A stretch of 64,000 nucleotides of DNA from Bacteroidota bacterium (GCA_017860345.1 JAFNAV010000004.1:1-64000); one strand, 5' to 3'; counted from the stretch's first letter, positions 1-10,550 are shown. A program made the numbers and translations. The notes: generated from the sequence alone by a model not told the origin.

Positions 1-109
1 CAGATTTTAGACTTCACAAGTGAAGTCAGCTGATTTTCAGCTGCGAGCACTAATCCGTCATTTACGTAGTAAATAAATCAGAATTAAAATCCGTTTTATT
101 GCTACAATA

Positions 110-145
110 AATCAGTGTATATCAGCTAAATCCGCTATATCCGCG
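110..145. repeat. 9-bp-period degenerate array (AATCAGTGT ATATCAGCT AAATCCGCT ATATCCGCG)
   Basis: four consecutive in-phase 9-mers sharing ATC(A/C)G at fixed position. Confidence 0.6.
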
Positions 146-195
146 TTTCTATTCTTTTTTTTGTCATGTACTTAGAAAAACACATAATGATTGGG

Positions 196-258
196 TACTC
201 GGGTTCCCTTTTTGGCTACTCGGATTCCCTCTGAGGATACTCGGGTACAGAGATAAAA
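196..258. repeat. 21-bp-period tandem repeat, 3 imperfect copies starting TACTCGG
   Basis: TACTCGG at 196, 217 and 238 (exact 21-bp spacing); first two copies share TACTCGG(G/A)TTCCCT. Confidence 0.75.
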
Positions 259-318
259 AAAACATGATACGAAAGACGAATCCTCCGTATCATGTAATAA
301 ATTAAGAAAAGGTAATCC

Positions 319-2508
319 TTATTCAGCTAACGGATCAAAAGTACCGTTTTGATTTCCTTTTTGAGTATCAGCCCAACCGATAGTCTGTAATAAAGAGGTA
401 TTGTTGCTTTGAGCGCCACTTGTTAAACCAATAAAATAATATTGTGGTTTATAGTCTATCACTTTACCAACTTCATCACCTCTGTTCTGCTTACGCATCA
501 GATAAGTGGTATAGAAAGTTACCAGATTATCCATGGTAGTATTGCCTGTAGTTTTCAAATCCAAAGGTAATGGGCGAACGGTTTTCAGCGGATCCGATGC
601 ATGCGATCCACTGGCATTAGTCTTGGCACAGATTTCAAAATTATCCCTGCGCTTGCCATTAAGAGGCTCTACACCCAGATATGTACAGGTATTGCCACCA
701 AAACCACTCAAAGTCCATGTGCTTGGCGCGTTTGCAATCTGACTGAAATTAGCTCCGCCATCCCATAACAACCAGCGGCGCATATCATCAAAACGCTTAC
801 CTTCGTACGCCAGTTCCACCTGACGTTCATACAAGATAGCAGCAAACATTTCGGAACGGGTTGATAAATCGCCCAGGCCGTATGAGCCATCGCTACCGGC
901 AGGAATACCAGCACGCTGACGTATAGCAATCAAAGCGTCTTTGGCCTCGGTAAGGCGGTTATATCCGCATGCAGCTTCAGCAAAGTTAAGCAACACTTCT
1001 GCGTAACGAATTTCCATCCAGGGCAAAGCAGCCTCGCCAAATGCTCCCTGACGGTTTTCGGACGAAGTAGCCGGCCACCGGTACAAACAGGTAGGAGCAG
1101 GTGAAGTCATATCAAAATCGTTAGAGCGTTTGCGTACGTAAACCCCTCTGTAGTTTGTACCCAACAAATCGGCCCCGAAACCAATTTTAGTTTCATCATT
1201 TCTATTGGTTTCCGTATCATACCATGAATAATTCCACAACACATAGTTTTCGCCACTATATGGATAATCAGCATCCAGATTACCTATTACATTGCCTCCT
1301 GAATCATATTTAGGCCACATTTTAGGATTACCTTCAAATCTCCAGTACACACCAGGGAAAGCAAAAGTACGATAAAAACGCGGATCCCTGTTGGCAAAGA
1401 ACGTTAAAGGATTATACGCATATTCAGATTGTCCCGGTTTTTTTCCATCGGCCATAGGAAATAAATCCACCATCATAGCCGATGGGGTCATTCCGCTATT
1501 GGATGTTGTAGCGTTAGTGTTTTTAGGACGTATGGTTTGTTCCCAGTGGTTGTTTCTGTATATTTCGTGTGCCGCGTCATCGTCGTGTACTTTATTATAA
1601 AGCGTTACAAACACAGCTTCGGAGCTATTGAAATCTGAAAACATTTTTGACCATCCTGCAGCGTTTACACCGGGTGCGCTTTGGTACGCTAAATTGAAAC
1701 CTCCAGCATTTAAAGCTGTAATAGCAGCCTGATTAGCTTCGTAGGCAGCTTTCCAACGCGATTCATCATCGGCACGATTAAACAACGGGCTGGCGTAAAG
1801 CAAACGTGCACGTCCGGCTAATGCCAAAGCAGCTCCTTTTGTTACACGGCCAAAATCGCCGCTTTTATAAGGCAACATGGCAGCAGCAGTATCCAAATCG
1901 TTACAAATAAAATCAATACAAACCTTGGCAGTAGAGCGAGGCACAATTAAATCAGTAGCTTCGCTAACATCGGTTAGCTGCACCTTATCAACGATGGGTA
2001 CACCACCATAAGTTTTTACCAACAGGTAGTATTGCCATGCACGGAAGAAGTAAACCTGCCCAAGTAATTCACGTTTTTGCTCGTCGGCCAATGTACCTTT
2101 AGAGATACCCTCTATGGCGTCGTTACAGTTACGTATTTCGCCCCATGGACCACTACTTGTATTTTTACTTACATGAAACCAGTCATCCAGGTTACTTGAT
2201 GAGGTTATAACCACATCAGGATTCACAAAGTTGGACAGGCTACTGAACTCCTCAGTTGAACGTGATTGGATATCGCCTTTTCCCGAACTTGTACTTCTAT
2301 AGGATAACCCATTGTTTACATCGGGTAACAAGCGCAGGTAAATATCATCTACCCTCATCTTGGCGCCCGTATAATCATTGTAGATTTCGGGGGTTAATTT
2401 GCTGTAATCAGTCTTTTCTTTCAAAAAGTCATCACTACATCCCGTCCACAAGATAGCGTTTGCCAGTAAGGCAACGCTAAGAATTAACTTATTCTTTGTA
2501 TTTATCAT
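319..2508 (-). CDS. RagB/SusD family nutrient-uptake outer membrane lipoprotein
   Basis: 729 aa; lipobox-like LWTGCSDDFL; SusD-type motifs (QVYFFRAWQYYLLVKTYGGVPIV; YERQVELAYEGKRFDDMRRW); directly downstream of SusC. Confidence 0.95.
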   Translation of the reverse strand: MINTKNKLILSVALLANAILWTGCSDDFLKEKTDYSKLTPEIYNDYTGAKMRVDDIYLRLLPDVNNGLSYRSTSSGKGDIQSRSTEEFSSLSNFVNPDVVITSSSNLDDWFHVSKNTSSGPWGEIRNCNDAIEGISKGTLADEQKRELLGQVYFFRAWQYYLLVKTYGGVPIVDKVQLTDVSEATDLIVPRSTAKVCIDFICNDLDTAAAMLPYKSGDFGRVTKGAALALAGRARLLYASPLFNRADDESRWKAAYEANQAAITALNAGGFNLAYQSAPGVNAAGWSKMFSDFNSSEAVFVTLYNKVHDDDAAHEIYRNNHWEQTIRPKNTNATTSNSGMTPSAMMVDLFPMADGKKPGQSEYAYNPLTFFANRDPRFYRTFAFPGVYWRFEGNPKMWPKYDSGGNVIGNLDADYPYSGENYVLWNYSWYDTETNRNDETKIGFGADLLGTNYRGVYVRKRSNDFDMTSPAPTCLYRWPATSSENRQGAFGEAALPWMEIRYAEVLLNFAEAACGYNRLTEAKDALIAIRQRAGIPAGSDGSYGLGDLSTRSEMFAAILYERQVELAYEGKRFDDMRRWLLWDGGANFSQIANAPSTWTLSGFGGNTCTYLGVEPLNGKRRDNFEICAKTNASGSHASDPLKTVRPLPLDLKTTGNTTMDNLVTFYTTYLMRKQNRGDEVGKVIDYKPQYYFIGLTSGAQSNNTSLLQTIGWADTQKGNQNGTFDPLAE

Positions 2509-2520
2509 TGTTGTATGTCT

Positions 2521-5500
2521 TTAGAATGAAACATTTAAACCCAAGGTAATCTTACGTAAAGTTGGGTATTTACTGTAACTGGATAATGGACTCATGAATT
2601 TATCAGGATACGGATTGTAGAAATCCAGGATATTCTGTCCGGTGATATTGAGACGGCAGCTTTCGACACCCACTTTGGTTACCCATGCTTTAGGCAATGC
2701 GTAAGCTATTGTGATATTGCGCAAGGCAATAGTTGTATTGCTCACTTTCCAGAAAGTAGAACTCAGACCGTTATCGGCAAAGCGCAGGTTAGGATATTTA
2801 GCGTCTCTGTTCTGAGCAGCAACAACACGTCCCTGAGCATCCAGTACATCTTCGTACACAAACATATTACCAGCCCAGAACGAAGGTAAGTTGGTGTATT
2901 GCATCACATCATAACCAGAACCGGTAGAAATAACACTTTTAGTCTGAATAGCTTCAGTTGGCATCATGGTATAACTTCCCCAGCTTGCGCTAAACTGAGC
3001 GCTGAACGAAAGGCTCTTCCACTCGCCACCCATATTTACTGTAAAGCCGTATGGGTTACTCCTGTATTTCGAAATCTGAACACGGTCGTTTTTATCTATC
3101 TTATTGCCTTCCGGATCGTTAGGATCGTTAGGAGCATAATAAGAACCATCTGCTTTTTGAGATCCACGTACGTTATTATATATCAACATACCCGGATGTA
3201 CATCGGCTTGCGATTTTCCCAAATATGTAACCAGCTGATTATCGTCGAAGTATTCAGCAATTTCCTGATAAGAATGGAACATACCAATATACTGGTAACC
3301 CCAAAGACCGCGATCGTAACGTTGGTTTGGCATAATATCGTCCAATTCGCGCGATGCTGCATTTTTCCAGGGCGCTTTTAAGATTTTATTATCAGAGTAA
3401 CCGGTATTAAGCTTAACGTAGTATTTGAAATTCTTACCAATTTTGTCGCGCCATCCTAAAGAAATTTCGATACCGTAATTATCCGTTGCACCATAATTTG
3501 ATGGCGACGCAGCTGCACCTACCGTCGAAGGATATTCGGGCGCATTGTCTACAGTCATAAACACATCTCTGTTTTTGTCATAATAACCATCTAAGTTAAC
3601 AGACAAGCGGCTTTTCAGGAAATTCATATCCAAACCAAGGTTGCTTTTGTAGCTTTTGTCCCAGTGCGAATTGCGATTGGGTACAGCATTCGGTATCTGG
3701 AAGTGTGCTCCGGCACTAATACCGGGGTCGGAGCCAAAGATAGGACCCTTAACAACTTCAGAACCATAGGTTGGTAACCAAGCCCATGCAGCCACATTAT
3801 CGCGTCCGAGAATACCATACGAACCACGAACCTTAAGGAAGTCCATAAATGTTACATTTTCCTTAAACCATGATTCTTCCGAAGCAATCCATCCTAATGA
3901 CATGGAAGGAAATACTCCCCAGTAATTTTCAGGGGCAAATTTGGTAGAAGCATCAGAGCGAATAAGAAACTCGACAAGATAGCGATCAGCGTAAGCATAG
4001 TTTACACGGCCAACATAAGACAGCACTCCACTTTCCGAACGGTTAAAGGTTGTAGTCTGTTCACCTCCGGCACCATTGGATTGTTGATTGGTAAATGAAT
4101 AAGGCAATGTAACATTTCCCCATACATATTCGCTTTCACTTTCAGCTTTTTCGATGGTAAACAAACCGCTTACATCGTGCAAACCAAACTTACGTGCATA
4201 AGTAGCAATAAAGTTGATCTGATAGTTATCAGCACGGCTCATATTTCTTCTGAGGTAGCTACCATTATCAACGCTAATCGTAGTTAACCCGTCGTAATTC
4301 AAACTATGCTCATCAGTACTTGTATAAAGATGATAGCCACTACCACCACGCCCGGCATCACCATCGGCAAACCTGTATAGCGTATAACTTGAACCAAATT
4401 CGTTATCTTTTGTAGTGCTGATACTTTTAGAATAAGTAGCTTTCAGTTTAAGCCCTTTCAAAATCCGGTTCCATCCGAAATCATACTCTATCGAACCGTT
4501 AATTGTCATATTCGATGGCATATTCACTTTGGAGTTTCCAAGGTTTTCCACCATATTATAGTTGTACTCCTGACTGCTCTCAATTTTTCCGTTAGTAACA
4601 CCATACGCAGCAATGGGGTAACCATTCACATATTCAGGAATATAGCGTGGGCGGGTCAATAAGGTAATATAATCCTTTTCGTCGTTGGTTCCACCTACTC
4701 TAACGTTAGATTTGGTAGTTTTACCATAGTCGCCCGATACCTGCATAGATGCTTTTGTCCATTTATTAATTTTGGCATCAACACCGGCACGGTAGTTCCA
4801 GCGATTGTACCCGATGCGTCCGAGGTTACCATCTTGCGTAACATAAGATATACCTGCAAAATAAGTTGCATTTTCGCTACCTCCGCTCACATTGAGACTG
4901 TGTTTTTGCGTCAGTGCCGAGCTCCAGTATTTGTCCAGCAAATCATAATTCATTCCTTTCATGGCTTCCAGTTCGTCAGCCTGAAACAAATGTCTTTGAG
5001 AATCTAAAGATGTATCCGATGGATCGGCTGCACGCACAGCATTCCATATTTGTCCAAAATTATAAGAATCCAGCATTTTTGAGCGGTAATACTCATCGGT
5101 ATAACCGAATTGTCCGCTATACGAAATTTTAGGTTTTCCTACCTGTCCACGTTTGGTTTTCACCAGAATAACCCCCTGTGCCGACCGGGCACCATAAATA
5201 GCTGCTGCCGCATCTTTCAAAACAGAGATGTTTTCGATCATGCTGGCATCGAGGTTATTAAACGCATTTTCATCGGCAATATAATCATCGATAACATACA
5301 ACGGAACCAACAATCCTGCAGTAGGCGAATTTGGCACATTGTCGCTATTACGAATGATAATTTTTGCCTGCGCACCCGGGCGGTTACCCGATTCGCTCAC
5401 TGCTACACCATTCATCATACCACCCAATGCAGACGCCAAGCTGGTAACCGAAAGGTCGGAGATTTCGTTAGGAGCTACCGTAGAAATCGAACCTGTAAGA

Positions 5501-5856
5501 TGCGCTTTTTTCTGTGAACCGTAACCAACTACAACTACTTCGTCGAGTTTCATCACATCACCTTTAAGTATTACGCGCGAGGCATCTGATACGGCTAATG
5601 TCTGGCTGATATATCCTATATACGAAATAGTCAGTTTACCGTTGGCTGGCGCCGTTAGCGAAAACTTTCCATCAATATCCGTAATTGTTCCCGTGGTAGT
5701 TCCTTCCACTTTAATGGTAGCCCCTATGATAGGCTGTTCATCTTCGCCCACCACAACTCCGGTGATGGTACGTGTCTGGGCATAAAGCTGCGTAGAACAT
5801 ACAAATGCCAGCAACAAACCCAAAAACAGGCTGAGAATTATATTTTTCTTCTCCAT
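2521..5856 (-). CDS. SusC/RagA family TonB-linked outer membrane protein
   Basis: 1111 aa; carboxypeptidase-like N-terminal domain (ITGVVVGEDEQPIIGATIKVEGTTTGTITDIDGKFSL), VVVGYGSQKK plug motif, C-terminal beta-barrel. Confidence 0.96.
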   Translation of the reverse strand: MEKKNIILSLFLGLLLAFVCSTQLYAQTRTITGVVVGEDEQPIIGATIKVEGTTTGTITDIDGKFSLTAPANGKLTISYIGYISQTLAVSDASRVILKGDVMKLDEVVVVGYGSQKKAHLTGSISTVAPNEISDLSVTSLASALGGMMNGVAVSESGNRPGAQAKIIIRNSDNVPNSPTAGLLVPLYVIDDYIADENAFNNLDASMIENISVLKDAAAAIYGARSAQGVILVKTKRGQVGKPKISYSGQFGYTDEYYRSKMLDSYNFGQIWNAVRAADPSDTSLDSQRHLFQADELEAMKGMNYDLLDKYWSSALTQKHSLNVSGGSENATYFAGISYVTQDGNLGRIGYNRWNYRAGVDAKINKWTKASMQVSGDYGKTTKSNVRVGGTNDEKDYITLLTRPRYIPEYVNGYPIAAYGVTNGKIESSQEYNYNMVENLGNSKVNMPSNMTINGSIEYDFGWNRILKGLKLKATYSKSISTTKDNEFGSSYTLYRFADGDAGRGGSGYHLYTSTDEHSLNYDGLTTISVDNGSYLRRNMSRADNYQINFIATYARKFGLHDVSGLFTIEKAESESEYVWGNVTLPYSFTNQQSNGAGGEQTTTFNRSESGVLSYVGRVNYAYADRYLVEFLIRSDASTKFAPENYWGVFPSMSLGWIASEESWFKENVTFMDFLKVRGSYGILGRDNVAAWAWLPTYGSEVVKGPIFGSDPGISAGAHFQIPNAVPNRNSHWDKSYKSNLGLDMNFLKSRLSVNLDGYYDKNRDVFMTVDNAPEYPSTVGAAASPSNYGATDNYGIEISLGWRDKIGKNFKYYVKLNTGYSDNKILKAPWKNAASRELDDIMPNQRYDRGLWGYQYIGMFHSYQEIAEYFDDNQLVTYLGKSQADVHPGMLIYNNVRGSQKADGSYYAPNDPNDPEGNKIDKNDRVQISKYRSNPYGFTVNMGGEWKSLSFSAQFSASWGSYTMMPTEAIQTKSVISTGSGYDVMQYTNLPSFWAGNMFVYEDVLDAQGRVVAAQNRDAKYPNLRFADNGLSSTFWKVSNTTIALRNITIAYALPKAWVTKVGVESCRLNITGQNILDFYNPYPDKFMSPLSSYSKYPTLRKITLGLNVSF

Positions 5857-5885
5857 ATATTTTTCTATTAAATATTTATACTATT

Positions 5886-7397
5886 TTAATGCCATATAGT
5901 GGAACCTGGTAACCAACGGGGATCTCCGGTACCTCTGCTAATCTGATCGGGACCCGCCATTGTAAATACTCCATTGCCCTGATATGTTAATTGCGGATTT
6001 GTGAGTATATAATCACCGCTGGTATCGGCGCTTGTACCGGATATTTCACCTTGTGGAACAGCTCCGTTGTACCAGAATGTATTACCACCGCCTGTAAAGG
6101 TTGCTGTAGTATTTCCGCGACGGAATCGTTTAATAAATCCATTTCCTCCAGCAGCAGAAGCATACTCGCCCGAATCAATGATAATATTGTTGCGAATAAT
6201 TATCTTATCGTTTACAGTACCCATAGCCCCGTTTGAATTGAACGACTGAGCACCTTTTGGGAATTGCCAGAATGTACAATTGGTAATGGTAATACTACCG
6301 CCTGTCCAGGATTCGCTTACAGGTTTCACACTGGATACGTTTCCGCTCGAAATCTGACAAATACGATTGCTGCTGTTGGGAACAATCTCGTTGTAGAAAG
6401 TACTGTTGATAAACGACATATCCTTAACCATACCAGACTGGAATCGCAGCGTGGCCTGATTGAAAGTACTTGAATTTTGTCCAATAATACAATCCTTGAT
6501 CATAAGGCTACCAATAGCATATTTCTTTCCATTATCATAGAAGAGGTAATACTTCAATCCGGTAATTTTACAGGATTGTATGGCAACAGGCTTGGTAGTT
6601 GGCACTACAAGATAGCTGGTTCCGTTAGATGAAGCAGCCGCAGCTGTAGCATCGAAATTGGCATCCATAAGGATTAGCGAATTTGTAGCAGCACCTACAA
6701 AATCAGCATAATCAATATCTATAAACTTCAACTTAAGACCTGCTCCACCGTTTACGAAAGACCCATCTGTCATTTTCAGTTTTGCATGTTCCAGTTTGCT
6801 TCCGCGGAAAGTTACCGAAGTCTGACCGATTGACACATTACCACTCATCGTGTAACTGCCTCCCGGTTCCAGTTCGTAACACAATTCGGTAGCACTTACA
6901 GGAACAGGATTTGTAGTAAAATACTCTGTCAGGTTTGTTCCGGAAGGAATAACAGCTGTAACCGACAATAAATTATCGTATTCCTTTGCTGTGGCAGTGG
7001 CTGCGTCTTTATTGTTATAACGTTCGTTGCCCAATGTTTTAATTACTACCTTGTAACGGGAGTCTTCTTTTGCTTCCCGTTTTACGGAAATTCCGTCTAC
7101 TACCTGGTTTTCTTCACCTATCAATACAGGACTATCAGGATTATCAATATTGTAAACAGACACCTGATATCCTCCTGCTCCTTTGACAAGTGGCCATTCA
7201 ATGGTTTGTTCGGAGTTATCTGCATTGAATTTCACCTTTATTTCGTCAGCTACCGGTGAATTCATCGTTGCATTTGTAACACTTGGCGACCACATACTGT
7301 CATCTTTAAAGCCGTCAATACACGATGTGACGGTTAAAACAATCATTGCACATATTATATATGCAATAATTTTGGGCTTGGCTTTCATTTTGTTCAT
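5886..7397 (-). CDS. DUF4957/DUF5123-like secreted lipoprotein with right-handed beta-helix character
   Basis: 503 aa; lipobox VTSC; Fn3-like N-terminus, then repeated beta-helix-like segments; directly upstream of SusC/D. Confidence 0.7.
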   Translation of the reverse strand: MNKMKAKPKIIAYIICAMIVLTVTSCIDGFKDDSMWSPSVTNATMNSPVADEIKVKFNADNSEQTIEWPLVKGAGGYQVSVYNIDNPDSPVLIGEENQVVDGISVKREAKEDSRYKVVIKTLGNERYNNKDAATATAKEYDNLLSVTAVIPSGTNLTEYFTTNPVPVSATELCYELEPGGSYTMSGNVSIGQTSVTFRGSKLEHAKLKMTDGSFVNGGAGLKLKFIDIDYADFVGAATNSLILMDANFDATAAAASSNGTSYLVVPTTKPVAIQSCKITGLKYYLFYDNGKKYAIGSLMIKDCIIGQNSSTFNQATLRFQSGMVKDMSFINSTFYNEIVPNSSNRICQISSGNVSSVKPVSESWTGGSITITNCTFWQFPKGAQSFNSNGAMGTVNDKIIIRNNIIIDSGEYASAAGGNGFIKRFRRGNTTATFTGGGNTFWYNGAVPQGEISGTSADTSGDYILTNPQLTYQGNGVFTMAGPDQISRGTGDPRWLPGSTIWH

Positions 7398-7763
7398 AAA
7401 ACGAATAGAATTAAAGTTTTAAAAATTTGACCGTTCTCTTTTAATGTCATTCAGTAAACTTGACTTATGCTCATTTGCTTATCGAAAACGTTGAAAAAAA
7501 ATAGTGGAATAATAAGCTATTCCTTAACACATGATGAATGAATAATTAATTAACTACATATTTAACTGACGTCGACCTTAAGATAAAAAAGCATTTTTGA
7601 AAAACACTTACCGGCTAAAAGCAGGTATTTACCCTTCGGCATTCGATGACGTATTTCTTTCTTATTTTTTAATTTACAATCCTTTGAAAAACGGGCATCA
7701 GCCTTATTTTTTAGAATTTGTATTTATAATCGCAATGTGGTATCAACACATTTAAAAGCTGTT

Positions 7764-8669
7764 TTATCTGAAAACTTCCTTAAGATACTCCACATTATCT
7801 CCAAAATTCTTTTTCACGTTGCGGGCATCGTTGGCATCGCGCGAACGCTCTACCACAAGCCAGCCTTTCCAGCGCATTTTGGCTAAGGTTGCTCTTATCT
7901 TTTGCATATCCAACCGGGTATTGTTTCGCAAGGTAACGCCGTCGGTATCTGTACAGTGAATCATACAAATTCGTTTGGCACCCAGTATTTTCAGTTCTTT
8001 ATAAATATCTCTGCCAGCCACAAGCGGATTCTGAAAATTGAAGTAAATTTTAATTCCCCGGGAGTTTATCTCTTTCAGGAGTTTTACTTCTTCGGTAGCT
8101 GTAAGCGATGTTTCAATGCCTATAACTACTCCGGCTTCCAGCGCCATTTGTCCGGCCACTTTGAGGCGCTCAACCAGTTGCGGACGAATTTCCGGATTTT
8201 TGTTCAGATCGCACTGTACGCCCAGTGGCAAAAAAGCAACTTTGGCATCCATTATTTTCATGGTATTGATGCAGTCCTGCAACAGCTCGCGATAATTTGC
8301 TCTATCCACAAAAGACTGAGCATAAAACCCCGACATGGCTACTGAAGGAACCTCTATGCCGGTTTCGGTAGCTTTTTCAGTAAACAGCACTCTGAATTGG
8401 GGTATGCGTAATTTATTGTCAAACGAGTCGCGCTTACCAAGTCCGCCCATATCCATTTCAATACCATCGGCTCCTATTTGGCGGGCAAGCTCAAATGCTC
8501 CGATTTTCTGACGCTTCAGAATCATCCAGTCGCACACTGCCACTTTATATGAATCAACACCCTTTTTTTGGCCTTTAGCATTTAATGGAATTGCGCCTGC
8601 AAATAATCCAATAAAAATCAGCGCCAGAAAAATTGGCTTTATGAATGATTTTTTATAACTTTTATTCAA
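7764..8669 (-). CDS. sugar phosphate isomerase/epimerase (xylose isomerase-like TIM barrel), exported
   Basis: 301 aa; signal-like N-terminus; IGADGIEMDMGG...VIGIETSL...IHCTDTDG...GWLVVERS. Confidence 0.8.
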   Translation of the reverse strand: MNKSYKKSFIKPIFLALIFIGLFAGAIPLNAKGQKKGVDSYKVAVCDWMILKRQKIGAFELARQIGADGIEMDMGGLGKRDSFDNKLRIPQFRVLFTEKATETGIEVPSVAMSGFYAQSFVDRANYRELLQDCINTMKIMDAKVAFLPLGVQCDLNKNPEIRPQLVERLKVAGQMALEAGVVIGIETSLTATEEVKLLKEINSRGIKIYFNFQNPLVAGRDIYKELKILGAKRICMIHCTDTDGVTLRNNTRLDMQKIRATLAKMRWKGWLVVERSRDANDARNVKKNFGDNVEYLKEVFR

Positions 8670-8851
8670 ACTTTAATATTATAATTCATTGATAGGACGA
8701 TTTTGATAAATATATGTAATCAAATTAAAAAAAATATTTTTTCGGTTTAATAAAATCTACCTGTATAAGGGGCGGGAACAAGTTTTTTCAGGAAAGAAAA
8801 AATACAATGAGTGTAAAACGGGAGGGTAACTGTGAAGGCAGCACAACAAAT

Positions 8852-9568
8852 TTACAAGTCATGAGACTCTGTTCGGGCAATTATTTTACGATAAATACAG
8901 GTGGCGTTATTGCAAATAGCACAACCGTAATCATGATGTTTCAGTTCCTGACCGATACCAATAACTCCACTCACCGATTTCCGGGGAATCATCAGACATG
9001 AATCGGTAAGCGAAATGCCTGTGGTATTCTCTCCAATCAGGTCAAAAAGAGTTTTCTGATCGCTGAGAGGCCAGTTGCAATAACCGGGACTATACCGGTT
9101 AGATATTTTCAGGCCATTTTTACCGACCTGTGTTTTCAATGCTCCCTGAATTTTGTCCATGGCTTTTTCTACCGTAAGCGACCCGATAGCATCCATAATA
9201 TATGCCTCCATAATATCGCCCTGCTCATTGAGCCGATTGGCCATTTGGGTAAAACCCTCGCCTGCCGTACACAGAAAAAAGGCGGCCTGGTTTGCTTCTT
9301 TGATATATCCACAAACCTGCCTGCCTAAATTCAATGTCATATTATCCACCTGTAAAAGTCCGGTTTTGGGGTCAGGAAAATTAATGTCTTTGAGCACATA
9401 GCCGCCCCTGATAGCAGTATCAAAATTCAATTCATTTAAAGTATCCCTGACGAAAGTCACGGCCGGATGTTCTTCTTCCAAATCGGATGATTGGAGAAAA
9501 TCCAGCACTTCGTCGATTGTGGGAGCCACTTCGCCGAACGAAAAGCTATATGCGCAAAAGTCATTCAT
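8852..9568 (-). CDS. stand-alone MetH-type activation (AdoMet-binding) domain protein, putative corrinoid reactivator
   Basis: 238 aa; RYSPGYCNWPLSDQ resembles the MetH activation-domain RxxPGYxxCP motif; MIPRKSVSGVIGIG; C-terminal CAICNNATCIYRK Cys cluster; overlaps the MtaA-like ORF by 8 bp. Confidence 0.8.
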   Translation of the reverse strand: MNDFCAYSFSFGEVAPTIDEVLDFLQSSDLEEEHPAVTFVRDTLNELNFDTAIRGGYVLKDINFPDPKTGLLQVDNMTLNLGRQVCGYIKEANQAAFFLCTAGEGFTQMANRLNEQGDIMEAYIMDAIGSLTVEKAMDKIQGALKTQVGKNGLKISNRYSPGYCNWPLSDQKTLFDLIGENTTGISLTDSCLMIPRKSVSGVIGIGQELKHHDYGCAICNNATCIYRKIIARTESHDL

Positions 9569-10544
9569 TCACAGCTTGTAAAAATGCTTTAATATTAGCT
9601 TCGGGCACGTACGGGGGTAAGTCGCAACCACTCGAAATTACGAAATTGCGATATCCTGCAGTATCTTCAAGCAACTTTTCCACCGCTATCTTAACCGAAT
9701 CCGGCGTTCCCTGCTTAAAAATCCCAACCGGATCCAGATTGCCCAAAACCATTACATCTGCAGGGCATTCTTCCAAAACGTCTTTCATATCAATGGCATT
9801 ACCGAAATGCAACGCTCTAGCTCCACTTAGCACCATAGCCTGAGTGCATTGCCCCGTATTTCCGCAATTGTGTAATATTACAGTAAAACTATCATCCTGC
9901 ACAGCATCCACTATTTCTTTTACAAAAATGGTGGAAAACGCCAGACAGTCGTCGTACGACAGTAAGCCGGCAGCCGGCTCAGCCATGATAACACCTGCCG
10001 TGCCGGTTGCCTTCAACGCTTTACAGTAATTAATCAGAAAACGGGTGCATTTTTGCAATAGTTCGAGTATTACTTCCGGCTCAATGTAAATGCCTACCAT
10101 AATCTCGGACATATCGTACAACCGACCAGCCAGCGAGAACGGACCTATACAACCCGAAAACACCGGTTTGTGTTTGATGTTTTCGGCAGCCAGCTTATTG
10201 GCCAGCAGGTACTGCGGGATACGCCCCATATCCAGAGAGGGAACCATCAACGCTTCCACCGACTCAGCACCGTCAACCAGACGCCCCGTTACAGTTGGTA
10301 TTTCATTATCAGGCAAATTGACTTCAGCTCCAAAAGCCTCTGCCTCTACGGTTAAATCCATAATAGACGAACAAGCCACCGTATCATAATGATCGGCCAG
10401 ATACTGAATGGCTTCATAATGGATCTGCCCATTGGTGACAGCCTCGTGTACGGTATAACCCAGTGCTTCAATGCCAGGATGCGTCATCACCGGGAAAGCC
10501 TGAACTTTAGCATTTAGAAAGATATTATCTATAAATTTTTTCAT
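9561..10544 (-). CDS. uroporphyrinogen decarboxylase-family methyltransferase (MtaA/CmuA-like)
   Basis: 327 aa; HNCGNT...SSGCDLPPYVP matches the HxCG...C zinc-ligand pattern of MtaA/MtbA-type methyltransferases. Confidence 0.85.
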   Translation of the reverse strand: MKKFIDNIFLNAKVQAFPVMTHPGIEALGYTVHEAVTNGQIHYEAIQYLADHYDTVACSSIMDLTVEAEAFGAEVNLPDNEIPTVTGRLVDGAESVEALMVPSLDMGRIPQYLLANKLAAENIKHKPVFSGCIGPFSLAGRLYDMSEIMVGIYIEPEVILELLQKCTRFLINYCKALKATGTAGVIMAEPAAGLLSYDDCLAFSTIFVKEIVDAVQDDSFTVILHNCGNTGQCTQAMVLSGARALHFGNAIDMKDVLEECPADVMVLGNLDPVGIFKQGTPDSVKIAVEKLLEDTAGYRNFVISSGCDLPPYVPEANIKAFLQAVNE

Positions 10545-10550
10545 CTATTT

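Noticed and set aside
6971-7000. GTGGCAGTGGCTG resembling a B12-box-like string
   Set aside because: Lies inside the coding region of the DUF4957-like gene with no riboswitch architecture; no cobalamin riboswitch was found upstream of the corrinoid or TonB genes.
9153-9401. Plus-strand ORFs within the MetH-activation gene
   Set aside because: Antisense to a protein with clear family motifs.
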